64,000 nucleotides of DNA, from NCBI GenBank assembly GCA_036365455.1, contig JAWQUS010000016.1, positions 17,073,001-17,137,000 of the forward strand, read 5' to 3'. This stretch comes from Macrosoma leucophasiata. Its lineage: Eukaryota; Arthropoda; Insecta; Lepidoptera; Hedylidae. The notes beneath the pieces were generated by a model. The model searched no databases. It was not told the origin of the DNA and worked only from the letters and a program-made list of their open reading frames with translations. Of the stretch, positions 37,201-50,100 are shown piece by piece. How positions within the stretch are numbered: position 1 is the stretch's first letter; each line of letters begins with the position of its first letter. Position numbers and translations under genes: made by a program.

Positions 37201-37406
37201 GTTCCTACGCTGGGACTGGAATCCAATATCTTATGCCGACGTTTTTAGTTTTGTCCGCAAGGCGCCATTGTACCAACCTGCTGGGTTTCGGTGTGGTCAA
37301 TAAATACAAAAGTGTATTCGCTCATGTCGCTTGGGCTGTTTTTGTTCTGCTCTGGTCTTCCATGTGTATTATACTGGTGTCTGTGAACATGCTTGAGAAG
37401 TTATGA
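31214..37406 (+). CDS. TMEM104: TMEM104 orthologue, five exons
   Basis: Multi-pass membrane protein of the amino acid/auxin permease-like superfamily; its substrate is not established. Exons 31214-31252, 31609-31821, 33241-33497, 35211-35422 and 36649-37406, all GT-AG with matching phases, giving 1479 nt or 492 aa, close to the vertebrate length. Signatures: TEAGDQYSVWVGLIYIFNL, VGTGALTLPAAFARAGW, LGEMANLFLNKTG, LYGDLSIYSAAV, FFNVQKTKYLQLFTSGMRW, GACVYSFMCHHSLPGLI, TLFPVFTLSTSFPIIA and GSYAGTGIQYLMPTFLV. Hydrophobic segments alternate with short loops as expected for about ten or more helices. The start at 31214 gives the family's usual N-terminus; an in-frame ATG at 31175 would add 13 residues. 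An intronic SINE/LINE load is present but no exon is broken. A possible poly(A) signal AATAAA lies at 37907. Confidence 0.96.
32575..32660 (+). mobile_element. Diverged RTE 3' end
   Basis: Reads HLWERLLSSSVPKFFGQW-like residues in the plus frame followed by GATGATG, a decayed version of the ends at 7405-7840 and 28797-28984. A short inverted fragment (CTGAAAGATGTCCACTGCTGGACC) lies near 32180-32210. Both are in TMEM104 intron 2. Confidence 0.55.
34015..34285 (+). repeat. Dispersed repeat A copy in TMEM104 intron 3
   Basis: Runs from GTGGCAAACAAGTGTACAG through GCCTAAGGTATTATGCC and CTGACCGGAACACGATAGTGC to GAAGCTCTACCACCAG. A second partial copy follows at 34755-34885, separated by a LINE-3'-end-like stretch at 34590-34745. 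Confidence 0.7.
36174..36238. repeat. Perfect 30-bp inverted repeat, 5-nt spacer
   Basis: 36174-36203 (starting GTTCAAAATTTTCGAG) is exactly complementary to 36209-36238 with TCGAC between. The arm sequence also occurs once at about 26950-26980 inside the related repeat. It sits in TMEM104 intron 4, at the edge of the ACCGGTC-type repeat that ends at 36345. Confidence 0.85.
36649..37406 (+). CDS. TMEM104: TMEM104 terminal exon
   Basis: The largest exon, encoding the C-terminal half from AFAIMISLAIHLLIGHG to the end SVNMLEKL and a TGA stop. It includes seven or so hydrophobic helices and the best conserved motifs of the family (YSFMCHHSLP; YTLNFVP; PIIAITLRNN; YAGTGIQYLMP). The acceptor CTTTTCTTTTCAG is strong, and the split Ala codon (G/CG) matches exon 4. 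Confidence 0.95.
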
Positions 37407-39690
37407 TTGTAAAATTTGTGCTGTGATAAAAATGTTTGTGTTCTTTATAATTAGAAAAAATTACGGAAATTGTATATTTTGAAATCCAAGAGATACCTGT
37501 AATTTTAATTTTTTAAATTTCAGATAAGTTTTAATACAATCCAGTCATAGTATTTACTATTTTATATTATTTATTGTAACATAACATTATTATGAAAGAA
37601 ATCCAAACCTTTATTAATATACGTAGCCCATATATACTTTGCATGAGTTCAAAGTTTTCATATAAAATGTCATTGTTTAGAAAAAAAGGTGTATGTGATG
37701 GATCGTTGGTTATAATGTGAGATTTAAAAAAGTGAATTATGTTCTTAAATTGGTGCTGTGAAAATTGAATGAATAGGTACCTATGCTTAGACATTTATTC
37801 CTTGATAGTAGGTATATTTTCTGGCTACACTATGCTATTACTTACGCGTTAGCCAACCCTTTGTAGTTCATAGTATCTCATTTTGTCCATGACATGACAC
37901 CAAGACAATAAAATGTAGCATTTCTTGTTATTATATCAGACTAGAAGGAATGACCTAGATAGTCAAACCGGCTTATGTAGTTCAAGAGAAGCATACAAAT
38001 TATAAAAATCAACAAATTTAGAATTAATTTAGAATTGTCTCTTACTTTTTGAAGTCGGTTAAAAATGAGATAGATATCTACTCTTCGTAGTTCCTACGAA
38101 TCCCAGTTGTGTTATAAGTGAGACAATTTTGTAGCCACTTACATTTTCAACTAAATTAGCGATAATTTAGTAAAATATAATAATATACATTATTTAGCAA
38201 TGAAGACAATAGACTATGCCATTTGGATGATCCTTCAACATTCGCTTTATAACTAAAGTATAGATTGAAGAAAGTCATGTTGATTGATTGATTTGATTAC
38301 TCTACAGTAAGCAATCGGTTGATGTTGCCATCGTCATATTAATTCATAATACAGATAATAATCTGTGGATAAAATTGCACCCTGAATTAATTCTCAGTGG
38401 AGAACGTAGCTTCAATGGCTGACTGAAAATTATTTATTATATTTTCTTTCGATCATCAAAAATACAATGTTGTATTCTGTTTTTGTGGTACCCCTAAATA
38501 AAATAGGAACCCTAATAGAATGACTTATTATTAATAAGTCCGCGGATATTTGCTGCTAGACTCGACTTTGTGATTTCAAATGGCAATTACTTTTAAAAGT
38601 TGAAACCAAAGCTACATTTCACTTCCCCAATGCGTTCATATTTGTATATAATGTAGAATAACATAATATTCGAGTTTTGAATTTTTTATTATTCATAGCC
38701 TAATGAACATTAGTGATAAAACCTGAGGTTAATGTATCGATATTGATAAATATGTTAAATGTATTGATAAGTATGCCGAGTGGAATAAACACACGTGTAC
38801 TTAAAAATAATATTATTTCACGACACTTTTAGCATTGGGGACTAGAGATTTTTATTAGCGAAATTTTTATTTTGGGAGATGAAATCTGTATGGAAATATT
38901 TATTGCTACTGTTCACTGTATTGAACTCATATTATCATTCAAACTTTTTGCTTGGAACAGATTAACCAGATTCGTAAGCTACTCGTATTTGTCTAGGCCG
39001 ACTTCATGTCTGCCTTTGAAAGGAAGATGAAAATCACTTGTTGCTTGGCTTGTCACATAGATTTAAAAATCTTTAAAATTAAATATGCTTGAAAAATCTT
39101 AGGTAGCTAATGTTAAAAGTACCGTTTGTTCCTGAAAATAATGTTTATCCTAGGAATCATTAAGGATAAATTTAATAAGTTCTGAACATGCCCCAAGTGA
39201 GATCATGTCCAGTATGCCAAACTGTTGGAGCTATACTCACCGCCTGACTTAATTTGTAATTAGCATGCAGTGTGAATTTAGCCTTTTTAAGATTTTGAAT
39301 AGGTTATATTCCACGCTTTGGCATTAATGCCGGTAATTGTATTATATTGCCAGTTTATTTAATTAGTACCGGAGAGTTATAGCAGTAGTAGCGTCTATTA
39401 TGTAATTTAACAACAATATTTTTATAAGTTTGCTGTTAATTATATATTTTCCTGTTATTATTAGTATTAACCACAATATGGTTTGTAAGCGCCATATAGT
39501 AGGTAGATATGTTTACGTTATTGTAAAACGCACACGACGGTCGAATATTATAATTACCGAATAAAATAACCACAGGGAATAACTCAGCGCTCCATGTTCC
39601 ACAATTAATCGGATGTAATATGACGTTTATTTTTGTCTCTTGTGATGCTGATTTATTTTTAAACATTTCAAATATTGATTATGTGACTAC

Positions 39691-40755
39691 TAGTGATGCG
39701 CCGAATAGTGGTTTCACCGAATAACCGAATACTATTAGGTTTAATTTATACCGAACCGAATATTCGGCCGAATTATTCGGTTTATCATTTCATTGTTTTT
39801 CCGCGTAAACGCGGTTCTAAGTGTTCTAACATGTCGCTGCTTGCTAAATAGCCATGTCTACACCGGACGCATGCTCGGGCGTGGCAGCCTCGTGAGCGAA
39901 ATACTTGGTCAGTGACCATAACAGTCAGTGTAAACGTGCATCAGGGTTGTGCGGGCGTACGGTGCCTCGGCCGAGAATGCCCCGGAGCCGAGCCATGCGG
40001 TGGTGGTAAAGCGCGCGAGCTCTAAGGCACCTCAGTGTGGTGTGCGTTCATGATGTTAGGTTAGGTTAGGGGACGTTAGAACCATAAATAATAATAATTG
40101 CAACCCTTGACACGTCCCACTGCTAGGCACGAGTCACTGCCTTTCTTGAAAGGAGGCCTGCAGCGTACTTCGCCATGCTGCTCGAATGCGGGTTGGTAGA
40201 GATAAGGGTTAGTAGCCAACCCGTTGTTGGATATTTGCAAACCTTATGGGCGTAAGGTCTCCGATAAAATTTGCCGACTGCTAACTATCGATAGCAACCA
40301 GGACCGACGGCTTGACGTGCCCTCCGAAGCACGGAAACTCGCATTTTAACTTACCACTAGCGGTCACCCATCACACACCCGACCGCGCCCGAATCTCTCA
40401 ATCGAGCAGGTCACTTGCGATCCACACCAGCCGCGAGGCCATGCTCGCTTCAGTACCATAAAATAAAAAGGTATTTTATTTTGTAGTAGTACTGAGAGTA
40501 AGTAGACTGGGATGGCTCGGGATAGCTTGATTTTAATTTATGTTTAAATATAAAAGTTGAAAAATAAATGCGGATTTAATAAGAATTTGTATCTTGTAGT
40601 TATGTAGATACCGTGTCGTGTAGCCAAAAAAATAGAAATATTCGAACCGAATATACTTGGCACCAAAACCGAATAATTCGGCCGAATACGAATAGTGGAA
40701 ATGATGCCGAATATGCCGAATACCGAATACGAACCGAATATTCGGCGCATCTCTA
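39691..40755. mobile_element. Non-autonomous hAT element with target duplication
   Basis: Ends TAGTGATGCGCCGAATA and TATTCGGCGCATCTCTA are inverted repeats, and many CCGAATA/TATTCGG motifs fill the subterminal parts. Flanks GTGACTAC (39683-39690) and GTAACTAC (40756-40763) form an 8-bp duplication with one mismatch, as expected for hAT. The interior carries an inserted LINE 3' end (40085-40460) and no transposase. Confidence 0.85.
40085..40460. mobile_element. LINE 3'-end-like repeat inside the hAT element
   Basis: Contains CACGTCCCACTGCTAGGCAC, GAGGCCTGCAG, TATCGATAGCAACCAGGACC, GTGCCCTCCGAAGCACGG and GCGGTCACCCATCACAC in order. The copy at 42395-42755 has the same order of blocks. These sequences are common at LINE 3' ends in Lepidoptera; the clade is not identified. 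Confidence 0.65.
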
Positions 40756-42394
40756 GTAACTACCTACTTAAACTACGAAGTGCATTCAAACAAAAGTATA
40801 TTATTAACTAGCTGCTGCCCGCATCGTCGTCTGCGTGAAGGCAGTACAGCACCAAACATACCTAAGATGCCAATGTCGCTTTAGCACTATAAGCAAACAA
40901 CTTTTAAAATAGCATTAAATTAAAACTATAAGTTTTTTTGCAAGCGAAGCAAGTGAAGGGAGTCATATGGGAATCCTGCTGAGTTCAGTCATATAAGATG
41001 TAAGAAAATCAATGTAGTTTTGACTTTTCTACGATTTTAAAGATTCACAGCTCTTCCCCCGTAGGAAATAGCATGATAATATGTAGCCTATATGTTGACC
41101 GGACCGGTTAGTAATATTTATGCAAAATTTGAAGTAAATCCATTTAGTACTTTTTTAGTTTAGCCCGGACATACATACAGACAAACAGACAAAAAATCTG
41201 AAAACTATATTTTTGGCTTCGATTTCTATTGCAGATCAAGTCCCAAGTATTCTTTTAAAAAATATTCAATCTACAGTCTTTATTTTCTTACGATTTTATT
41301 AAATGTAGAGATTCCCGTGGGAATGAGTGATTTTCCCGCAGTAAAAAGTAGCCTAAATGTTGGCCAGGCTTAGTATCTATACACCACAAAAAGTTTCATT
41401 CGAATCCGTCCAGTATCTTCGGAGATTAGCCTGGACAAAGGGACAAACAGACAAACAGAAAAATTAAAAATGATTGAAAAGTGTTCTAATACTATTTTAA
41501 CATCGCCCCCAATCAGTTTTTCGTAAATATATACAATGTACAGACACGCGGATTTTACTGTTTTATTATAAGTATAGATTATTAAGGCGATTTAAGGATT
41601 CTTTTATAATTAAATTACATTCCAAAAACTTGTACATTGATACAGTTTTAATAAAATATGTCACATTTAAAATGCTGGCCTTTTTGGTTTATCTAAATTC
41701 TAACCGATAAATCCGCACAAGCGTGTTATTTGTGTTTATTTATAAATAAACTTGCGTGTTGTGTTTACATATTATAAAATTAATTTTAACTTTTGGGGAA
41801 ATAGTTCTACAACATGAATGTTAAATGTTTTGTTTTAAGAACAACAAATAGATGCGTATGTGGAAATATTTCGTACATTTCATGACTGGTGTGTGTGTGC
41901 TAGAAAATGTAAGGACCTGTCTTGGATTCCAATATCTTTGTTCTTCCTATGTTTAGGACATTGTATACTGTTAAAGGAATGACAAAAAAAATGGGTGCGG
42001 CTGGTTCCATTAGGTGTGTGGATCTTTGAGTATAGTACAGAGAGTACAGGGGTACACATACAAATGAATTGCTACATCCGCATTACCTATGCGTCTAGTG
42101 TTCTTGAACAGTGAACCAATTCCAATACTCATGCTAAGCAGCTCATGAAAATATTATTGGAGATATTTTTCCTTTTGCTTATTATTATTATTGGACATCT
42201 TACCACTTGTTAATTAAGATAGAATTTAATTTGTATAAAAATATTTCCCGTATTTAAACGTCATTGTATTTTACGATCGAATTTAAATATGTTCTCTTTA
42301 ATGTAATAGTGATGTATTATTATGCTATATACAGTAGATAACCGTCAGTAAAAATATAATTCTTTTAATGTATTTCGTAATTATTAATATAACA

Positions 42395-42755
42395 ATAATA
42401 ATGGCAACCCATTATACGTCCCACTGCTGGGCACGAGTCTCTCCCCTTTTTGGGGGGAGGCCTGGAGCTTACTCCATCACGCTGCTCCAATGCGGATTGG
42501 TGGAGATACGGGTTAGTGGCCAACCCGCTGTCGGATGTTTTCAAACCGCCCATAAAGCCTCCGACAAGGTTTAACGACTCCTACCTATCGATAGCAACCG
42601 GGACCGTCGGCTTAACGTGCCCTCCGAAGCACGGAGACGCGTATTTTATTTGCCACCAGCGGTCACCCATCACACTACCCGACCGCGCCCGTAGTGCCTA
42701 ACCGAGCAGATCGCTTACGATATACACCAGCCGCTGGACCATGCGCGCTTCAACG
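42395..42755. mobile_element. LINE 3'-end-like repeat, second copy
   Basis: Same blocks as 40085-40460: TACGTCCCACTGCTGGGCAC, GGAGGCCTGGAG, ATCGATAGCAACCGGGACCG, GTGCCCTCCGAAGCACGG, GCGGTCACCCATCACAC. It starts after an AATAATAAT stretch in both copies. Related shorter sequence occurs at 34590-34745 in the opposite orientation. Confidence 0.65.
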
Positions 42756-45229
42756 TAATTATTAATAATCTGAATAAATTGTACGAAACTAAGGGCAGTA
42801 TAAATATACAGGTCTGTCCTTGCGACGTTTCGACGAGATCACGTTTTTTCATACTAAACGGGATCTTAATGCAGTGTTCTGAAATTGAGATCTGTCTATT
42901 AATACTGGCCTAGGATCAATGGACCGAACCATGACGTCTTTATAGCTGTCTTCATTTTTTCTTGTCATCTTTCTATTCAACTTTCGTTAGGCGCATTCAT
43001 TAATTGAATCAAAGAATTGAATGTCACAACGAAGTGAAAACTTGCGAACCATCGTTTATCTTTAAGAACCATTTAGATGGAGAGAGTTTCTCGTACGTTT
43101 GTTTCGAGAAAATCATACGAGCAATAATCGCCATAACATAATCGTGTCAAATAAAATAAATCGTAATCGTAAGACGTATAAATCGTCAAAGGTGAGTTAG
43201 GTACGTTAAGACTAACAACTTTTGTTCTATGACTTGCCAAAACGCAGTACATCACATGATAAGAAATAAAATCGTTTCAAATGGGACTTCTATCAATTGT
43301 TAGCACTACGTTTCATAGGTATATTTTTACATAGGTTCAGACGTCAGCTGTTTACGTAACGTGAAGTTAAGAAGTATTAGAACTGCAAATTCTATTTATT
43401 ATTTTTTGTATGGTAAAAAAAAATATTGAATTAGAAAAAGTTGTACAACAATGTGTTCGTCTTGATGAGCCGAAGCTTCCCTCTAAGAATTAAGACCTGG
43501 TTAAAAATAAAATAACCTGTATATATAAAAATCAATTGCTGTTCGTTAGTCTCGCTAAAACTCGAGAATGGCTGGACTTATTTGGCTAATTTTGGTTTTG
43601 AATGATTCTTGGAAGTCCAGGGAAGGTTTAAAAGGTAAGAAAATATGAAGAAATTGAAGGGAAATAGTAAAAACCACATTTTCATTTTCCCATACAAATA
43701 GTCCGTATACATCAAACCTTTGATACATTATTTTCATTCTGAAAAATCGATAACGTTAGTCTCGCTAAAACTCGAGAACGGCTGGACCGATTTGGCTAAT
43801 TTTTGTTTTTTGTTGAATACTTTGTGGCGCAAATTCATCCGACGCGGAAAGACGAATAACGCGCTATGCTTCAACTTCCATAGCGCATGCATAAAGGCCA
43901 TGCCACACATGCGCTGTTGACTTCACTATGCATGCCCTTGATGAATAGAAAAAGGCAGTCTGAACATATCTCGTAAATTTAGTAACTGCCAACATTTTGT
44001 TTTAAATGCCAGCGTTTATGAAGAAATAGCAATAAGAGGTCATGGTACGCCCCGTACGTCCGCTGGGCTGATTGAAACAACTTCCATTATTATTGTTATT
44101 TTAAAAATTTGAAGAAACAATCGATTTTTGCGCGTTTGATTATTTCTTACAATTTTTTGATTCGCGGAATATAAAACATTGTTAATTTTTTCCTGTGATA
44201 GAATAGAAATTTAGATGGATAACATGTTATATTCATAACAAAATGACTGAAATAATATTAATAGTATTAATTTATATTAATTTTGTATAGCGCTACATAT
44301 TTTTACATAAAATAAAAGTTTATTTGTGTGTTTAATTTTATCGTTTCATTTCATAGTGTATATTTTATCTATTAGAGCTCATTAGATATCTTTCCCCGTA
44401 ATAGATGTCGTTCCCCGTTCCCGAAGTTAAATAAAAAAGGGAAATAGCAATTCGGCGCTCGGATATGAACTCCGGTAGCCAACACTATAATTAAAAGGCA
44501 GAATAAGGTTGAAGAATTATTTATATTATCATTACACATAGTTGTCACTTATCGCGTACACAAGCGACAGAAAAGCCTTTCATAGCTCAATTGACTTTGG
44601 CATGAAGTTGTATTTTATTTGTGCAATCGTCGCGTTCGACGCCACTAAAGTTAGCCGATTGTAACTATAAGCACTATATAAAACGAGGAAAAAACAAATT
44701 TCAACAAATGTTATAAAAAAAATATTTCGAAATCTGCAATTTTGAAAATAACACTATTATAGCACAAAACAATCACTGGGAAGAGCACTTATGCCGAATT
44801 TAGATCTTTATGGACCCTTAATTCTAAGTTCTATGTCTAGAATAATAGGTAGGCCTTTGTACGGTCGAAGTTAAAAAAAGAATAATTTTGACATTTCTAA
44901 CAAGTTGCTAGACGTATGAAATTATTGAATAGACAACTACTTGATTCTAACTAGTATTTTTATAACAGTATCGTTTTCCGATCAGTATTTTTTTAAACAA
45001 TCAAAAATATTTGTCCATATCAATAATCTCACGTAATGCCTAGCTTACAATGTTAACAGATTACGGTTCCTTAAATAATAACAGAATAATTATTTAAGGA
45101 ACCGTACTTAGGAGGGTAAATTTTATTATCAGATACAAGGATACAAAACATGAAGGTCTTATTTCGTAGTGCATTGTTCAATATACATAGTTTGGCGACA
45201 TTTCCCCTATAAAGCCTAGGTACAGTACC

Positions 45230-45460
45230 CAGCAAGAAATATTGTATATCGAGCCTACGAAAGAGACAATCGGTTACTTTTGACTTTGTAGAGCGTTATC
45301 TCTGCTGCACACTGCCTACGTAAGCACTGATCGTCCGTGATTGGTCAAAACTTGATCAATATGGTCGACAAACGTCACATAGACCAGATGCGAAAGAGGT
45401 AACGCTCTACAGACCCGAAATAAGCCGAAGTCTTCTTCCTTAGGTTGATGTGCAATATTC
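45230..45460. mobile_element. TIR element, copy 1 (inverted relative to 58612-58835)
   Basis: Edges CAGCAAGAAATATTG and CAATATTCCTTGATG are inverted repeats. The interior has TGTAGAGCGTTATCTCTGCTG near one end and GAGGTAACGCTCTACAG near the other, so the element is largely palindromic. The second copy at 58612-58835 reads as its reverse complement. Confidence 0.65.
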
Positions 45461-46790
45461 CTTGATGGAAACTGGAAGTTAAATGTCCTCTAGACAGAAC
45501 TAATTTATTGGTAACAAAGAGGAACAAATGTTATTTCGAAATTACTTTTTTACTATTTATTATGTGACAGTGAATATCGTTTGAACCGCTCAATTTATCA
45601 GAACCATACCTAATTATTACAAGATATAAATTAAATTCGCTTTATAGAAAACAAAAATAAAAAATAAACACTATAATTACATAAAAATGAGTGACTTTTA
45701 ACCAACATTACACACAAGGAAACATACAAAAAAAAAAGACCTGTTGAGATACACACAATCATTTACATACAATTCTCCATTCATACACAACCCATATAAA
45801 AATTGCATCGATGGAAAATATCAAACACTTACGTGAAAAATAACTGGAATCAACGAGCACATAAATATTCTAGACGTACATCTAAAATAACCTGTCTTTA
45901 TTGTATTCAATTAATAATAATAATATTGTAGCAAAATTCATTCCATAGCAAAAAGCTTCGCCGTATTGTTAATTTCAATAAGTACACGTTACTTAACATA
46001 ACGCAGGATTAAAAGTACATATTACTTTTCTTTTTAATAAAATAAATAAATAATAATAACTTTATTAATAAATCTAATTAATTTTATTCGCACTGGATCG
46101 AATATTTACTTAGAATTTGATTCAATTAATACAGAATTGGGAGCTGGGTACTTTCATATCGGTTGGCAATATGAAAAACAATCCATTTCGCATGCATATG
46201 ACAGATACTCGAATGGCGGTACTCATTATAAACATAGAATTTGAGTGAGACAAACAATATTCGACAACAACTACCGTCCGATCCGAACATCATCAAATAC
46301 TCCTAGAGTCGAAAAGTACATCACAATAAATACTATAAACTACGAATATTATCTTTTAAATCATTTTAAATGAGACGATTCGCGTGAAGGACCGTATCTA
46401 GCTCGACTGTCGGTGACGGATGCGGGTGACAATATTTTTTTCCTATTTCTTGATGCAGTTACATTCTGCCCTTCTCGGCCAAAACGCGTCGACTAAAACG
46501 AAATGTATCAAATAAACCATTCTGCTTTTAAACCTCAGTTTAAGGCTCGATAAATTTGAATCTTTAGAACGAGACGGTCGTTTAAGTAACACGAGTGCGG
46601 TGGCAATTAACGCTAAATAAATAAATAAGCATTTGAATAGAGATCACAAGTGTCTACGAACATTCTAAGGAACTCGGAGCCGCGCAAGGATCGGCCCGCC
46701 GCGATTGGCTCGAGAGGGCAGCGCGCCGAAGCGCTGAGCGTACAAACATAATTATTTACTAGTGCTACCTATCGCTCGTTACAAGTTGGG

Positions 46791-47122
46791 CTATAAGGTG
46801 CCGGGCGGTACGTTGATGTCGTTGCGCCGGAGTGCGTTCCGGAAGGCCTCTAGGGAGGAGCGGAGCGTGAGGCAGAAGCCTCTGGAGGCGGGGATGAGGG
46901 GGAAGTCTGGGGGGCTGATGTCGGGGAGAGATTGCCCGTTGGAGAGGGCGACGAGCTCCTCGAGGCGGTGGCAGAGACTCGCGGCGTTGGAGCGCATGTG
47001 CTGCAGGATCTCGTCGCGGAACGGCTCGGGCGGGTTCATCACCATCTTGGTCATGGATTGCACAAGTTTCAGGAGTACCATCTCGTTGTACATGCGCGAG
47101 TTCTCCTTGCCTTGTTGAGTGC
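46791..47122 (-). CDS. UBE2O: UBE2O terminal exon
   Basis: Encodes [20 protein letters not shown], then helical sequence ([20 protein letters not shown]) and the conserved UBE2O tail [20 protein letters not shown], ending in NVPPGTL and TAG at 46793-46791. In vertebrates the same tail reads FPLFPLSKGF and follows a long acidic linker that is missing here, so this C-terminus is much shorter. Its reverse strand is also open by chance. Confidence 0.92.
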
Positions 47123-50100
47123 CTGCAATTTTTTGAGTTAATATAAACGATAAGATAACTAGATAGAGCTTGTATAAAGCGTATGATATAGGTGAAGCAC
47201 GGGAGGTGTAGTATTAACCCATTCAATGCGGCAACCAATTTTGCTCTCACTACCCAGATACGGCATAGATTTCAGGGTAAACGCCGATCGACGTGAGCCG
47301 CACCTGATGAACAAAAAAAAACACGCCAAATGGCGTTTTCCGTACTTCGTTATGAATTTCAATTTATTCATTTTAAATTCACGACATTTCTGTAGTAATG
47401 CGCTACAGTTGTTGCAGTAATTACTGTTTTTAGCGAGTAGCACAATTCATTTAATACCTTTAGCCCGTTTTATATAACAGTCGTGAAGTTTTGGTGATAC
47501 AAATTGAAAAAAAAAAGGAATATATACAGTTTATTTGTCGATTATGGATTTTAATGGTGAGTAATCTCTCTTTATTTGATAATTAATAGTATTGTACTCT
47601 CCCGTCTTACAAAAATCCTTTTTAAAGCATAAAGAATTAAATTATTGATAACTCCGAATATTATCAGGAGTTGCAAACCATTTTATAATTATAAACCCAT
47701 TTTCATATTTTAACATATTTTTAATACAAAGACGCGACAAAAAATCCAGAAGAAAATTCTTAGCTTAAATGCCATAATCCTTTGAATTTTACTATGTTTC
47801 ACATTTGCCTGGGAATATAAATCATAATAAAATACCGCGAAAAGAATAATAAACGCAACTCTTTTTTTTTTCAATGTGAATCATTCCAAACTTTTAAACT
47901 ATCAGATTGAAAATAAAAAAATATGATGGTCTTTTTCAAAAATTCCGTAAAACACTATGAAAAACAAAGTTATTTTTTGTTGGCAAAAAATTACTATTCT
48001 CTATTATGCCCCTGATCTATCCTTGCCTTTACGGAACCCTTCATGTACGTGTCCGTCTCGCACTTGGCCAGTTTTTTGGGTTCCGTACGTAAAAGGTAAA
48101 AACAACTTTTAGAGGTGGAGTCCCATACAACAAACGTGAATTTTTGCCGTTTTTTTTTATAAAGTATCTTAGGGAACCTTTCGTATGCGAGTTAGCTTCT
48201 TAAAAGTTTAATTTTTTAGCTGTTTGTATATAAGAATAAAAATAATATTATATATTTATTTTTTTAAAACCAATAAAAATAAAGTTGGTAATCCCTGGAA
48301 TACGCCGATTGGCGTTTTCAGCACCAGAGTAAGAAAACTCAACGTTTCTAGAACTGAAATATCCAGAAACTACTTGTACCAGGCATTTCTTTTATAAATT
48401 ACAAGCACATTGGTCTATATTTTATTTATAAATCATTAGATTTGGATAAAGTATTAAACAATTCTACATTACGCCGATCGGCGTGGTCCAATTCAGAGTA
48501 TGAAAAAATAATACGCCGATCGGCGTGCGCCGCATTGAATGGGTGGTTAATAGGTATCATCGAAGAAGCTGCCGGCGATCTAAAACCATTGCAAATTAGA
48601 ATTTTTAGGGTCACACATAATCACAGAATATTTTTTTTAATGCGTAATACGAATGTAACGTATTTTGCCATAAAATATATATATACTTTTTTATGTAATG
48701 GAAGTGTCAAACAAGCATGCAGTTCATTCACATTGATATTTGACACCCACACAAAGACCAAGGTCAAAATGCAGATGCGTTACCACTTCTGAGGCCTAAG
48801 GTGGTATGCCTCTGTGCCGGAAATTACAGGGCCGTATACCTGACCGGAACACGTTAGTGCGTAATAGTACTATTTAGCGGCAAGTATACTAGGTAATGCG
48901 GTGGTGCCTACGCCCGCGAGAGCCGTCACTTGAACTCTACTACCATTGCTACCAGTATCGTGTGCTGACTGACCTTTCTGCTTCTCGTAGCCGGCCTCGT
49001 TGAAGTAGGGCTCGGCGTTGAGGATGAGGCCCTGCAGGGACACGATGACCTGCAGCAGCGAGCTGTCCTTGCCCCACACCTCCACGCCGCGCCCCGACCA
49101 CGTGCCCAGCAGGGACACGCACACCTGAATGAATTACGATCACTGCTGTAGAAATATATAGAACTCTGCTAGGTCTAAGAATGAATTTTAACGTCCATTC
49201 GCAAGTTTTTGACGAGATAATGGCTCATATATCGTTTCGTTCCGCCTGAGCCGAGCGTGCAAGCGATAAAGAGGCACGATCTGCCAAAACGTTCGACGTT
49301 AGCATCTTTTTTAAATGTAAAGAGGGGGTGCAAATGAGCTTTTTCTTCTTCACATTTATTTTAAGCTTGCCATCCTCGTACAGGTTAGTAGTTGAGGCGG
49401 TCGGTGCAGTGTGAGTGGTAGTGGGAAAGCAACGGCGCCCGCGGGTACTTGCCGCCCAGCTGATGTCCATGCACACCGAGCTAAAATTCCATACAATTAT
49501 TTATTCTGGTTACGAACTACACAGATATCAATCAGGACGTGTTTTTACAAGCACACACACACAGTTGCCAGCTCGCAAATTCAGTGCAGCCGATGCGAGG
49601 CATCCGGCATGGTACTCAAAGGGAGGTGCGGGCTGCAAGATGGGAAATCAGGCGGGACGTCGAAGTGTCCATTCTAAACGTAGTATATATATATATATAT
49701 ATATTATAACATATTCTCTGGTTCATGTTAAGGCAAGATTTAAGGTCATCGGAATACTGGGAGTTTCCTCGTACAGATTAGGGTTGAGGCGGTCGGTGCA
49801 GTGGTAGTGGTAGTGGCAGAGCGGCGGTGACCGGGGGCACTCGTCGTACACGCGCAGTATTTTTTACCTTAGCTTCCCACTCAGCTGCAGTATATCATGT
49901 TCCCTAAAGTTGTTCCTGTGTGTTTTACCTTGCCATCCTCGTACAGGTTAGGGTTGAGGCGGTCGGTGTAGTGGGAGTGGTAGTGGCAGAGCGGCGGTGA
50001 CCGGGGGCACTCGTCGTACACGCGCAGTATTTGTTACCTAAGCTTCCCACTCAGCTGCAGTATATCATGTTCCCTAAAGTTGTTCCTGTGTGTTTTACCT

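Larger units (their letters stand above)
37407..46790. other. Intergenic region between TMEM104 and UBE2O 3' ends
   Basis: No supported gene. It begins with the TMEM104 3' UTR (probably to about 37930) and ends with the UBE2O 3' UTR on the minus strand. Between them lie a hAT element (39691-40755), two copies of a LINE 3' end, several decayed repeats of the kind ending in CGAAGC-rich or GGACCGATTT-type sequence (40810-41580, 43540-43620, 43755-43815) and an inverted-repeat element near 45230-45460. The rest is AT-rich DNA without recognisable signal. Confidence 0.7.

Noticed and set aside
46762..47141. Plus-strand ORFs opposite the UBE2O terminal exon
   Set aside because: Antisense shadows of a GC-rich coding exon with clear UBE2O homology on the minus strand.
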